From Laguncularia racemosa (lineage: Eukaryota > Streptophyta > Magnoliopsida > Myrtales > Combretaceae): 64,000 bases of DNA. The number at the start of each line of letters is the position of its first letter. Positions within the stretch are counted from its first letter, which is position 1. This document shows positions 24,216 through 37,400 of the stretch, piece after piece. The stretch spans positions 1,984,001 to 2,048,000 of the forward strand of contig JBBMOL010000039.1 of NCBI GenBank assembly GCA_037954665.1. Direction: 5' to 3'. The notes under the pieces are model-generated. The model ran no database searches, had not been told where the DNA came from, and worked only from the letters and a program-made list of their open reading frames with translations. Made by a program: the position numbers and the translations under genes.

Positions 24216-27200
24216 TTAATAAAAAGGATTACACGTATCAATTTCATTTCTCAAAAATTCAAATATATTTTTATCTAAAGATTTTGTAAAAATATCTGCA
24301 TATTGATTTTCAATAGAAACAAATTCAATATTAATATTTCCATCTACAACATGATCCTTAATAAAATGATGTTTAATTTCTATATGTTTAGATCTTGAAT
24401 GATGCACAAGAATTTTTTTTCAAATTTATAGCACTTGCATTATCACATCTTATAGGAATATTTTTATAAATTACTCCATAATTTTGTAATTGTTGTTTTA
24501 TTGAAAGAATTTGTGCACAACAATTTTCAATTGAAACATATTCAACTTTTGCTCTTGATAGAGCAACTAAGTACTATTTCTTAATAGACCAAGAAAATAG
24601 TTTATCACATAAGAATTGACAAGTACTAGAAGTACTTTTTCTATCTACTTTGCATCCCGCATAATCAACATCTGAATATCAAATTAATTTAAAACTTTGG
24701 TTTTTTGAATACTAGATTCCTAATTTTGCAGCGCATACAATGCACTTGAAAATTCTTTTAACAATTTTTAAATGTGTTTCAATTGGATTACTTTGAAATC
24801 TTACGCAAATACAAAAAGAAAACAGAATATCTGTTTAGATACAGTCAAATACAAAAGCAAACCAATTAAACGTTTATATAATTTTTCATTGGTTTTTTTA
24901 CCTTAAGAATCAAGATCTAACCTAGTCGAAAAACTCATTAGGGTAACAACTTCCTTTGAATTTTCATATCTAAACTTTTTCAATAACTATCTAGTATACT
25001 TCTATTGATGAATGAAAATCCCTTCTTCTATTTGCTTAATTTGTAGACCCAAGAAGAAGTTCAAGTCACTCATCATTGACATTTCAAATTCTGCCTGCAT
25101 GAGGTTTGCAAACTCTAGACAATATTTTTCATTAGTTGATCCAAATATTATGTTAACAACATAGATTTGTACAACTAATAAATCAGTGTCATAATATTTC
25201 AAGAATAAAGTTTTGTCAATTGTACCTCTTTGATAGCCACTAGAGATTAAATACTCATTAAGTCTCTTATACCAAGCTCTTAGTGTTTGTTTAAATCCAT
25301 ACAAAACTTTTCTTAACTTAAAAACATATTCAAGCTTAAAAGGATCCTCAAATCCAAGAGGTTGTTTAACATACACTTCTTCTTTAATATAACCATTTTA
25401 AAAAGCACTTTTTACATTCATTTAAAATAACTTAAAATCCTTAAAACAAGCATAGGTAAGCAAAAGTTGTATAGCTTCAAGTCTAGTAATAGGAGCATAT
25501 GTTTCATCATAACCTATGCCTTCTTCTTATGAATGCCCTTTAGTTACAAACTTAACTTTATTTTTGATAATATTTCCATTTTCATCTAGTTTATTTTTAG
25601 AAACTCATTTAGTACCTATCATCTACTTGTTTTGAGGTCTAGGTATTATATTCCAAACATTATTTCTTTGAAATTGACTTAATTCTTTTTGCATTACATT
25701 GATCCAGTTATTATTATTTAATGCTTTATTAATATTATTTGGTTCAAATTCAAACAACAAAGCAAAGTGATTTTCAAGTTCTTACAACTTAAATCTGATT
25801 CTCATTCTTGATTCTATATCACCAATAATTAAATAAGGGGATGAGATGATTTAAACTTCTAGATTTTTGAACTTTCGAGTTTATCAACTTTGATTTTCAT
25901 ATTACCTTTTGCATTAGTCTTTGAGTTATTAGATTTTAGAATTTCATCATATGGTTCTTATTTTTAACTCTATCAAGTTTAGGTTCATTATCATTATCTT
26001 CCTTCACATGCATAACTACTTCTTCATCATCAAAATCATCTTTCACTTCATCAAGAAAACACACATTAATAGATTCTTCAACTACTTGTGTTGTTTTATT
26101 GAAAACATGATAAGCTTTACTATTTTATGAATATCTCAAAAAGATTGTTTCATCTGATCTTTCATTAAACTTACCAAGATTATTTGCATTCTTTTTTACA
26201 AAACATGTACTTCCAAACACATGAAAGTATGAAACAAATGGTCTTCTACCACATAACAATTCATATGATGTTTTTAATATACTCTATTCATTATATAGCA
26301 AGCAGTACAACAGCCTTAGCCTAAAAGTATTTAGCTATTCCACTTCCATTTAACATAGAACGTGTTATTTTTTGTATTATTCTATTTTTTCTTTCAACTA
26401 CTCCATTTTGTTGGGTGTATATGATGCTAAAAAATTATGATTTATTCTATATTCTTCACAAAAAGTTACAAAAAGAGTATTATCAAATTCTTTGTCATGA
26501 TCGATTCTTAAAGAAATAATAGAATATCATTTCTCATTTTGTGTTTGTTTAGAAAAATTTTAAAACATATCAAAAGTATTAGACTTATGTTTTAGAAAAT
26601 AACACTTACGTGTATCTTGAAAAAATCATCAACAATCACAAGTCCATATTTATTTCCTTCTAAACTTAAAGTTATTATAAATCCAAACAAATCAAGGTGT
26701 AGTAGTTCAAGTAGTCTTTTTATAGAAATCATATTTTTACTTTTATGAGTAATTGAAACCATTTTATTTTTTAAATAGGTTGCACATTTAATATCATACT
26801 TTATGTTGATTCTAGGCAAACTAACAACAAGATTCTTTTTAGAAATTTTCTCTAATTGATTAAAGTTCACGTAACCAAGCTTTTTATGTTAAACATATAT
26901 ATTTTTATTTACGGTTAGAAAGCAGCATTCACCATTCATATCAGAGGGTGTAATAAGATATATGTTCCTTATCTTAAAACCTTCGAACAATTTTACTCCT
27001 TCAGTATTGTAAGCATAATATTCACTCTTTTCAATGATCATTTTATAACATCTATCACATAATTGACTTAATAAATTATGTTTTAGTCCTTTTACCGAAG
27101 AAACATTTTCAATTAAATATGGAAGATGACCAATCATACATGTTCCTATAATTTTACCTCTGCTATCATCTCTAAATCTTATATATCATTTTTCCTTTCA

Positions 27201-27290
27201 TATTATGCTAGTGATCAAGAATGCATCTCTTGTCGTATGGCTTGAACACCCACTGTCCAAATATCAAGTGTCTTTTATTTTTGTTCCTTG
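24216..27290 (-). pseudogene. Copia pol remnant: protease, integrase, RT, RNase H
   Basis: Domains in order on the minus strand: a protease active-site box YLDSGCS near 27250-27265; the pre-integrase segment (27137-26889, ENVSSVKGLKHNLLS); the integrase N-terminus and core start (26870-26592, NFNQLEKISKKNLV, LHLDLFG, VIVDDF); reverse transcriptase (about 25640-25000, YGFKQTLRAWYKRL); and Copia RNase H ending near 24216 (VALSRAKVEY, HSRSKHIEIKHHFI, NQYADIFTKSL). Stops and frameshifts separate all the pieces. Both RT catalytic aspartate sites are changed: the DVKSAF-type motif reads NVKSAF, and the YVDD box reads YVVN. The enzyme is dead beyond the nonsense changes. Confidence 0.85.
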
Positions 27291-29159
27291 TTCCTACAAT
27301 CATACAAAAGATGATCAAACCTTTTTAGGAATCTAAACAAGCTTAGGTCCTTGATAAGTCAAGCTCGTCTTTTCTTATTTCTTAACTTGACGTATACTAA
27401 GCTTGTTTTCTTTTATAAAAGCAATACTTTTCTATGTGCACTACTTTATTACAAAAGAAACACATATAAGAGGATATATTATACCTTTGATTTACCTAAT
27501 ATTGATAGTTTTGCCTTGGATACCATTTATTATATTCATACCTATAATCTCTACGGTATCCTCTAAGTGGATACTTATGGTGTTAAAGGTACCTTATAAA
27601 GTATCCTCTGTTGCTACTATTCAAGTTCTTTTTATCAGGTTCCTTGTTTTTAGTAGGTTCAGCATCTACAAATTCACTTCCTTTGACAAACACAACCTTT
27701 TTCATATTATTAAATGAACTACCATGTTCATATCCAAGTTTATGTTTAATACTTGCAAGTCATTGACTACTTATGTGCATGTTTAGTTTTTGTCACTTTC
27801 ATTAAATTTATTGAAAGTATTCTTAATTGTCTATGATAGATTTTCGATTTTAACTTGTAGATCATTAATTTTATCCTTCAAAACACAATTTTCTTTTCTT
27901 AAAACATCAAAAATAATATGCATTTTTTTTATTATCATTCTTTAGGTTATCATTCTCATCAATAAGCAGTTTGTTTGTTTAACTTAAAATATCTTTTTCA
28001 TTTTCCAAGGCATCCTTTTTTGCTTCTAATTTAGATATCTTTATGTATGCCTTTTTAAGAGCTTTTAACAGCTTTTTTATCTTAGCATACATTTCATTAT
28101 ATGATATATCAACTTTGGATTTGGGATTTACCTCAGATGTAACCATTAAACGTAGATTGGCTTCTTTCTCATCTTCACTTGTAGTTTCTAAGTCAGCTTC
28201 TAACTCATCCAGGTCACTCCAAGTTGCCATCATTGCTCGGCTTTTCTTCTTGAATTTTTCCATCTTCTTTATAAGAACTGGGCACTCGTATTTGATATGT
28301 GTAGGTTTCTTACATTCATAGCATGTGATCTCTCTCTATTCTTCTTTTCTTCCTTCTCCTTGAAGTTTTTTCTTGCATCATATTTGTTATATTTGCTAAA
28401 ATTCTTAAATTTCTTACCTTTCTTTTTCATTAGCCTATTGAATCTTTTTGCAAGCATATTGTTGTCCTCATCAAAGTCAAACTCTTCAATAGCTATTTTC
28501 CCTGTTTTGAATGCTATGGCTTTCGTGTTATTGTTAGGTTCTTCAATTATGTTCAGATGAGACTCATAAGCCATCAATTTCTCCCTCAATTGGTTAAGTG
28601 TGAGCTTGTTCAAATTTTGTGCTTTTTCTATAGCAGTCTTTTCAACATCCCATGACTTTGGTAAGATCCACAATACTTTCCTAATAAGATTAGGATTATC
28701 TATTTTCTTTCCAAGAGATGTTAGTTCATTAGTTATAGCAGTAAAATGATTGAAAGCATCTTTAATTTTCTTATCAAATTCAATTTTGAACAATTCATAT
28801 CTCTACAGCAAAGCATGCATTTTTGTTTCCTTAATAGTATTCATTCCTTCATATGTTTCAGATAGAGTATCCCGTATTTCTTTAGATGTGTCACATGAAG
28901 AAATCAAGTAAAACTCAGATGGCACTATGGTAGTGAGTAGCATATTCTTAACCTTATTATTTTGCTCGATGAGCTTTAATTCGGCCTCAGTGAACTCATC
29001 ATCATTTGTTTTTATCACTTGATTGTCTCCCACATCAATCACCTACCATGAAGCATAATCATTAGCTTTAATATAAGTAGATATGCGCATTTTCCAATAT
29101 AAGTAATTCGTGCCATCAAAGTATAGAACTCAATTGATTGCAGTGTTATTCTCAGCCAT
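27291..29159 (-). pseudogene. Copia gag remnant (UBN2-type, two zinc knuckles, coiled coil)
   Basis: It starts at the ATG at 29159 (MAENNTA, then FDGTNYLYWKMRI). Stops lie within the first 45 codons. UBN2 gag blocks follow (29042-28269: TSKEIRDTLSETYEG; ILPKSWDVEKTAI; LTLNQLREKLMAYE). A CCHC knuckle near 28280-28325 reads CYECKKPTHIKYEC, with the usual Gly changed to Thr. An acidic coiled-coil segment (28263-27979) comes next, and a second CCHC-like box near 27430-27470 (CFFCNKVVHIEKYC). Gag of this kind packages element RNA. It is broken by several stops and frameshifts. Confidence 0.8.
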
Positions 29160-29190
29160 GATAAAGTAGATCACTCAATTTAACAAAGAG

Positions 29191-29207
29191 ACCAAAGTTT
29201 GATACCA
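29191..29207 (-). other. Copia primer binding site
   Basis: The minus strand reads TGGTATCAAACTTTGGT two bases after the 5' LTR end. The first eight bases match the initiator-Met tRNA 3' end complement (TGGTATCAGAGC), the usual plant LTR-element primer. Confidence 0.75.
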
Positions 29208-29209
29208 AT

Positions 29210-30480
29210 TATTGGTCCTAAAAAGTAACTAAGAGGGGGGTGAATTAGTTGCTTAAAAAAATTAACTTTCTTTCTTAAAAATTAAATCACGTCCCCAATT
29301 AGCTGTTTATAAATTATGACTTTAAATTTGCTTTGCAAAGACAACAAATAATTAAGTGCATGAAAATAAAAGAGTAGAGTAAGAGAAGTTTGTGCAAGGA
29401 TTTATAGAGGTCCCACCTCAAGCATTAATCCTCTCTTCCAGCTCCAAACCAAGGACCTGACATTTTACACCAGTATGTTCCACTATATCCAGTCAAGAAA
29501 TAAGATTACAAATAATGACTACAATTCACTCTATCAAACTTCATGCTATCACTTAGTTATCTCCAAACTCAAAGCCTATTTATAATCTAACTCTCATAAA
29601 GTATCAAAATCAATGAGGAATAAAGATAATGAAATCCTCACTACATTTGATACAAAATAATAAAATGAAATGTAGCATAATTTTGCACAGAGAATGCTAA
29701 GTATTTTTTCTTCATGTCTCCTTTTTTCTTAGACGCTGAGGTTATTTAACCTCAAATCATGCAACAACTAGAAGATGATAAGCTAGACGTTGGACATAAA
29801 ATTTGTTTCAGATATTTTTTATTTGACGGAGATCATATCTTTTATGCTTATCTCAAATTCAAAAACGTTTCTTGATTAGTTCTATGTTGTTACCAAAATC
29901 TGTGGGCAATATCTTCAAAAACTATTAACAATATCTTGATAAGAATTGCTTATAATATGCTTCAATTTAAATTAATCTTTATATCCCTTAGAAATAGGAG
30001 TGCATTTTGTTTGTTATCCTTTTTGAATTTTTCTGCTCCTCAAACGCGGCTTTAGATCTTGAAAAATATAAATCTTCATAGACAAACTTTGCTTTGCCAG
30101 ATTTGGACTAACTTTAGTTTTAATTTTTTAAACTAATTATAACTTCAAATCCTCTAAATATATTAACTAAAGTTATGGAATATTTTGAATGTATTATCCA
30201 AATATATTTAACTTTGGAGCTGAGCCTTTAACTTGATTAAAACTTTAAGAATAGACTCATTCTACAACATACTGTTTGTTTTTGCAATATTTGTTCATGC
30301 AACAGGTCTACTCTCTGAATCAATCTTTAAATTATCTTCTAAGTAAAAACTTAATAAGAAAACTTCTTTTTTAAGAGTGCTCTTTAATTAAACGGAATTA
30401 CTTATATATTATTTAATTGCACACTTAATAATCTTTTAGGTTTTTGTTATCATCAAAACTATTATCAAGAAAACTTAACA
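29210..30480 (-). repeat. Copia 5' LTR
   Basis: 1271 bp, direct repeat of 20572-21777. It begins TGTTAAGTTTTCTTG on the minus strand and ends GGACCAATA just before the PBS. Confidence 0.9.
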
Positions 30481-31464
30481 TAGGTAATCTTTTTGCAAAT
30501 AACTAGAAATGTAAGTCGCCTTATTGTAATTTACCCTTATATAAATTTGTATACTAATCAAAGGTAAGTTTATTTACATAGCAAATGATAAAAATTTTCA
30601 AATACTAAAAATTTTGTGAAATAAAATCCTAGGATATAGACTTGTTATAAAAATATACTTAACCTTATGGAAAAGTTAAAATCACATTCTAGTATACATA
30701 TTAGAGATATAAGACATCTTAAGATGGAATTTATACATAAATAAAAAAGGAAATTGTAAATGAAACTGGTAATATATGAAAGCCATTCATTATTATTTAT
30801 GACCATGCGATTTTGTAGGTTAAGTAAACTTTTTATTATAAGTAAAACAATTAAAATTATTAAATTTTTACTTTAAAAAATTGCTAGAAATATAAAATTA
30901 AAATAGAGATATAAAATAAGGTATCTAATTATTAGTTATATAAAATTTCTTTTAGAATTTAGGTAGAACTTAGATTAGTGACATTAAAAAAAAAATGACA
31001 CTCCAGTACTAAAAGGATTAAGCGTGTCTATAAATACATTTAGATGCTAAACTCGAAATCGGACACATTAATCAGTGAGTTAAAGTGACCAAATCGATTT
31101 ATTAATTATGTTAACATCGTGTCATATGCTATGAGATTAGCGGTCGTGTACTTTTTTTTATATATAGTTTTTCGTATTCATTTTTCACTTTTGGGTCCGA
31201 TTAGGATCTGACGGCTGGTTTGGTACTGGAAGAGTGTCATCTTCCTTCGTCAAAACTCAAACTTTCTACCTGAAGTAAATTTCTACAAAACGCAACGTGA
31301 AAACAGAAGACTCTCTCTCTCATTTGCATCTTATTGGAGGTCAAGATTCAAGAGGTACGGATCTCTTCTTCCTCATTCTCTTGTTATTCGTTTATAAATC
31401 TCTCGTCACATCGAAACTGGAAACAGCGATTGTTCTAACCGGCGATCGCAGAGGAGAAACTCTA
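30481..31464. other. ARPC1 upstream region
   Basis: About 650 bp of AT-rich spacer, then likely promoter and 5' leader. Composition becomes CT-rich and more balanced from about 31200, as in a transcribed leader. An in-frame ATG at 31297 precedes the chosen start. Confidence 0.5.
31159..31167 (+). promoter_or_regulatory. Candidate TATA box of ARPC1
   Basis: TATATATAG after a T run, about 300 nt before the start codon. The AT-rich surroundings make this a weak call. Confidence 0.3.
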
Positions 31465-34400
31465 ATGGCGGCAATCTCCGTTCACAAGTTCGCTCAGTGC
31501 ATCACTTGCCACGCCTGGAGTCCTGATCACTCCAGTAATAATCTCCTAATCTTCTTCATCCTCATTTCACACTCGTCTCTTATTTTAGGTCTTGAATCTT
31601 CAATCTGAGCTATGTTAAGGCGTACTTTTATAAGTTTCCTTGGAAGTAACTGAAAGTTATGGAATCAATGGACATATGTGATTTCATTTGCTGAAGAATT
31701 TTTCTTTTTCTTTTTTTTTTCGTTGTTTATGATTGCCCTGTTAATTCCTAGAGCTACTTGAACTCGAGAAGTGTGTCCAAGGAACCCGAGCATCAGTATA
31801 ATTGATTTGATAGGCATGTTGACGTACTGGAACTTTTAATTGTGATTTGATGAAAATGAAGTCAAGATCTAGTATATGGACTTCGAGTGCTACTTATAAA
31901 TAAGATTGGATTAGTTGCGCTCGAGCCTACATTGATATGGCTACTAGTAATTAAACTATGTGGCTGACAGTGTGTAACAAGGGAGAGATATGTACCTTTA
32001 GAAAGCAGTATTATTCTGCATATGGCATGTGTTTCGTGTGAAGATGTTGCTTCATTTAGTCATTTTATTGTGTTTAAGACATGCGCTCATTTGTTTCTTA
32101 AGATGTAGTGGTAAAATTGAGGAAAGTCTATTAGGATGATTGGTTCGATGGGTGCCCTTAGGACACTTGTGAAGGACTTAGAAAGGAAATTTTTGCACTT
32201 TCTGATTGTCAGCAATGAACGCATATTGTTTCATAGTTTCTTGTTGGGTGAATAATTGTTTCATAGTTTCCCATTGTTTCTTTACTTCTTGTTGTTTACT
32301 AACTTTGGTTGCTTAATGATTAATCATTTGTAATGAAAAATTCTGTGTTTGGTTGATGCTAATGTGGTTGGTTTTGTTATGGGATTTGGTTCATGATCGG
32401 TGCTGGTGCAGTTAGCAGTTTCTCTCTAGCTAGTCAAGTTCTGCAACATGATTGTGCTCTTTTCCTTCGATTTGTCATGTAAAACTCAGCATGGCAAGGG
32501 CTATGCTAGGTCTTTATGGAAATATAAATATGGGGCTTATTGTAATTGTACTTTTTCTTTCTTAGTGGTCGCTTTCTGCCCCAACAATAATGAAGTTCAC
32601 ATATATAGATTGTCGGAAGACAAATGGGAAAGAGCATATGTTCTTCAGAAGGTAATTTATCAGATCATGCCAAATGAGAAATGATACCTAGCATTTTTTT
32701 TTTCTTTCTTTGTTTTGTTTTCTCTAGGATTTTGGAGCTGAGGTAGTTTACCTTCTTTTGCTTTTTATACTGATTAGAAATGTAGGATACACATGCACAT
32801 ACACCCAGATAATTATTTCTCTCATCAAAACTCAGGGTGCTTCACTATCCAGAGCCAGTTTTCTGAATCATTATACAAGGAGTTTTTTTCCTTTGTGTTA
32901 GCTAAATAACTGATGAAAATAGCAACTTACCTAAGACAAGTCCTCAACATTTACCTACTTTTCTATTAGACTCCTCAACTCTTTTTTTTTATTATTATTA
33001 TTATTATTATTTAAGTCCTTAACATCTTCAAAACCATACAAAAATGGAATTTCCAATAAATATGTTAAATTTACTATTCATCTCGAGCATGTATTAGCTT
33101 CCAATTAGCCTCATGCTATTTGGCTAAGGTAATTGGGATACACACAAAATTTTCTAGCCAATTTTTTTACTTTTAATTATTATTTTCATATTTTTTATTA
33201 TATTATATCATTATATATTTAATATTATTATTTTTTTTGTTGAATTATTATCGACCAATTTAAAATTAATGTGTATCGTGGATGGATTAAAAACTTAATG
33301 AATTTGATGGAAATCTTATTTTTGTAAGATTTTGAAAATGTTGATGACTTAAATAGAAGAAAAAAAAAAGGTTAAGGACTTAAATGAAAAAGTAAGTAAA
33401 TGTTGAGTATTAAAAGTATACCATTCCAAAACCCTCCCCACACACCACACAAACCACCCCCACCGCCCCACCCCCCCCCCCCCCCAAAAAAAAAAAAAAA
33501 AAAAACTAACTAAAGAATTGATTTATTAGCATGTTGAAGCGCTAGTCCTTCATAAAATGGAAAGATTTGACTTCACGAAATGCTTTAGTTAAAAAGATTC
33601 CACAATGGTGAAACAAATCCAGATCAAAGTTCATTGATCAAATAAGTTGATGGAATAAGTGTCAAATCAAAGTCATAGGAGTATTATCAGTAGACCATCC
33701 TCTGCCATATGTTATGATCTGCTCTTTTTCTATCCTTTATGGCTTTTTTATTGAAGGAGAACACTTTTTCTCTTGTCACAGCATGACCAAGTTGTATCAG
33801 GGATAGATTGGAGTGCCACATCAAACAGAATTGTGACAGTATCACATGATCGAAATTCGTATGTAACCAAGTCCTTGAGAAAAGATGTTCTCCTTGGATT
33901 ATATGTAGGAGGAAATAATTTTTACTACGATTTTGAGGCTAGTTGGATGGATTAGATTTTGATTGGAATCATCTTCTTCCCCTGTTATGGTCATAATCAT
34001 AGCTTGGTGATACAGTGGTTGTTTTTCTTAGATATGTATGGAACCTTGAAGGATCAGAGTGGGTTCCCACCCTAGTTATTCTTCGGCTAAACCGTGCAGC
34101 GCTTTGTGTTCAGTGGAGCCCAAGAGGTATATATTTGTGACTTTTTTCTATAGTTTGCTCTTTTTGTTTTCTATTTTTATAATTATATTTCTCATTACAA
34201 ACATGCAGAAAACAAATTTGCTGTTGGAAGTGGAGCAAAGACTGTTTGCATATGCTACTATGAGCAAGAGAATAACTGGTTCTCTTCACATGCCCTTTAT
34301 ACTATTGCTGTGAATTTTATCTGCGTTACTTATTTATGGTGTTATTCTATCTAAATTTCATTAACTAATGACATGGAGAGCTAAGTGATTTTTCTAAGTT

Positions 34401-37400
34401 TGAAAAAAGATTGTCCTATATCTATAGCATTTTAGAGCCATCTGTATGTTAGTAGAGGACTGATGCTTTAAAGCATATGCTTGAGCATGGATGAAACAGT
34501 GGACAAACCACATCTCAAAAAGCATCAACCAAGATAGCAGAGAGACAGCATACTCTTTTGAAGATCATTTGCCATTTGTTTTTTTCGCAAACCAAACCAC
34601 CCCCAACCCTTCCACCACCCAATCCCCACTGCAAAAACCAAGTGTGGATAGATATTAGTATTACTTGCTGGATAAAGTGCTTTCAGCTCTCTGCGGTGTT
34701 TTAAGACAACCTTTATTATAACACTGGACTGCTAACATTTTACAGTCTGCCATAAGTGATTGAAATCAACTTTAAAATCAATAGTTATAAGATTGATGTC
34801 TTGTCATTACTGACATTGATTGGGATAAAAAATAATGCTCTTTTAACACTGAAAGAATTCCTTTTGGGGTTCACTGAAAGAGTTCAAGGGAGAAAGTTGC
34901 TTTCCCCACATTGGTGTTATTCTTGACCCATTCAAGGTCATCTATGTTCTCATAGAAATATGTATTTAATCTTTACATAGTTGAGAAGGTTATATATGCC
35001 TACATAAGTCTTATCAGTTTTTTTTTTTTTTAATATATATATAAAAGGTTAGCAGGATGAAATATTGTAGATCGCCATCAATATGCATGCATGTCTTATT
35101 GTAGTTATATATCCCTGTTTTCAGATTTGTTATGTCGAATTACATCTCTTCTATAAGATTATTTTCTGGTTGTGACGTTTTCCTTTTCTTCTTGTTTGCA
35201 GGTGGGTTAGTAAGGTCATTAGGAAGAGGCATAATTCTTCTGTTACTGGTGTGGCATGGCACCCAAACAATGTGTGTAAACCTTCTCACACCATGTTTTT
35301 GAAATTTTCTTGTGAAGTTGAACTTTTTTTATTGATATTTTTCTCTATATTTGTTCTTTGAGTGTGACTACATTTTACACATCAGACTTTCCCTATGTTG
35401 TCCACTACACATGGTTGTCATTTTTCTGTGGTATCTTATGAACTCTGCACTGAAATTATCTTTGCTAGTAGTTTTTGTGTTGGCCTATAACAATACATAG
35501 TTATGACAAGATGCTACACTGTGGGATTGAAGAATTTTACAAAGGTGCTCTGTTTTGGTAATTTGGCATTTTTCATATCGCTACATCTAGATATTCAGTT
35601 GCTGTACATTATTCACTATGAAACCATCATTAGGATGTTAATTTGTTAGAGGAGATGGAAAAGACAGCCTTCAGCTGTTTTGAGCGACCTTTGTATTTTT
35701 GTTGTGAAAAAGAAGTTGGTGACATTGGAAGGATAGAGGTGTTTGTTTTATGAGCAATGTGTTGATATTAGGCAGGGTTGATATATTTGGTGAATATAAG
35801 TAATTATCCCAACTACTTCAGTTGTGAAGTTTAAAGGAGGAATTGGTGTTTATTAGTGTGCGCTATCATTGTCTATGGTAAGCTGGACTAGCTATTTAGA
35901 TCATGACGTTTCTCTTCCAATGCATTCTGTTGCTATGTTCAGATGGATTGTTTGTGAACTTTGGTTGTGTGAGATTTCAGTTGTTTAAACATCTTGAACA
36001 GGATAGCCTCTCCTTAAACATTAGAAAATGCATTAGTTTTAATCATCTAACTATTGTTAGGATGTGATTCATTGGTGTTGTGCTAAAGACTTTCTGTTGG
36101 CTTACTAGGTAACAGACTAATTTCATTGTGCTTTAGCTAATAATTTGGATTCCTTCTATTATTGATCTATATCATCTTAAAATATCCTAGTATATATCTT
36201 TGAGATTTTATCCCTTAAGTATGACCTATCAAAATTCTTGGCACTGGATTAATAAAGAGTCGGGAATAATTGAACTTGGAAAAGTTGAAGCTTACATTAG
36301 TCACCTATTTCCATGTCTCTTGCTAAATGATTGGTTTGCTCTATGGGTCATAGCAGATGGATCCTGTACATGCTCTTTGCCTATCTGTATCGTTTAAACA
36401 GACAATGGGAATATGTAATAAATGGAATGATAGCTTATGAAAATTTTGTCTGTAATATACTCTTTTTGCAGCCGGTACAATTCTTTTATGCTTTCTGATG
36501 CAAGTTAGAACAGGTCTTTACAATTGTAAAAAAAATCCTTAGTGGAAGAGCGTGGTCTGTCACTTTTTGATCCCATCTATTGAAACAAATGTATTTTTTT
36601 GGTTTTAATCATGAGATTTTTATTGCAGATTCTTCTTGCAACAACATCTACAGATGGGAAATGCCGAGTGTTCTCCACATTTATCAAAGGTGTTGATACG
36701 AGGTATACTAAATAAGTATTGAACTTTTCCATTCTGCTGAACTGTATGCTCTAGGATCTGATTTCCCCTTGATGCCATGGCCTTGGCCTAGGGATGCAGG
36801 CACAAGCTCTTCAGATTTCAAATTTGGAGAGGTAAGATTCTGTTGCCTTGAAGGTTTATAAATTTAGGTTGTGGATTGGCCCTTCTATAGTTGACCAAGT
36901 TTTACAAATTTGGCTATAAATCTTGGTTAGTATAAATAAAACATTATTTAAAGACTGGGATTGCATAAAGTTGGTGGAAAGTCGTCTCTGTATTCTGCTT
37001 TTCATTTCTAGTTGCCTTTTGGTGGAAAAGATTGATGTGAAGAGGAAAAAAATTGATCGATCAAGCTTAGTTTCCTGATATATAATTTTGCTTAGCGCTG
37101 TATCCTGATGTAAAGTTATGAAGGTCTCAATAGTCATTTTGTAAGGCTGGTATTGGTGTTGCTCTAGATAATCAAGGTAAACTGATCCAATTTGAATATG
37201 TATGTATGTGTCCATTGGTTGTAAACTAGTTTACTGTAAATAATGAAATTGTCACTTGGTCAAAGGTTTCTGCTCCTCTCTCTTTCTCACAGACACATAC
37301 ATTAAAATATTGAATTCTATGGTGTATGTGGGAACATGGCTATTAATTTACCTTGTTTTTTTCAGAACAAATTTACCTTGCAATATAGAGAATTTTTTAG

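Larger units (their letters stand above)
20572..30480 (-). mobile_element. Full-length but decayed Ty1/Copia LTR retrotransposon (Sirevirus-type)
   Basis: Direct repeats of about 1.2 kb bound 9.9 kb. On the minus strand the order is 5' LTR (30480-29210), tRNA-iMet-like PBS (29207-29191), gag with zinc knuckles, protease, integrase, RT, RNase H, a third ORF, PPT (21792-21778) and 3' LTR (21777-20572). Integrase before RT is the Copia order; a long third ORF after pol and a coiled-coil gag are typical of Sireviruses. The flanking pentamers TAGAT (20567-20571) and TAGGT (30481-30485) look like a target duplication with one mutation. Gag and pol hold many stops, so the element cannot move by itself. 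The LTRs differ by many substitutions and a roughly 65-bp indel near 29641-29705, so it is old. Confidence 0.9.

Noticed and set aside
31297..31464. Upstream in-frame ATG extending ARPC1 by 56 residues
   Set aside because: ARPC1 proteins start at the MA..VHKFA-like segment. The extension has no family resemblance and lies in the CT-rich leader.
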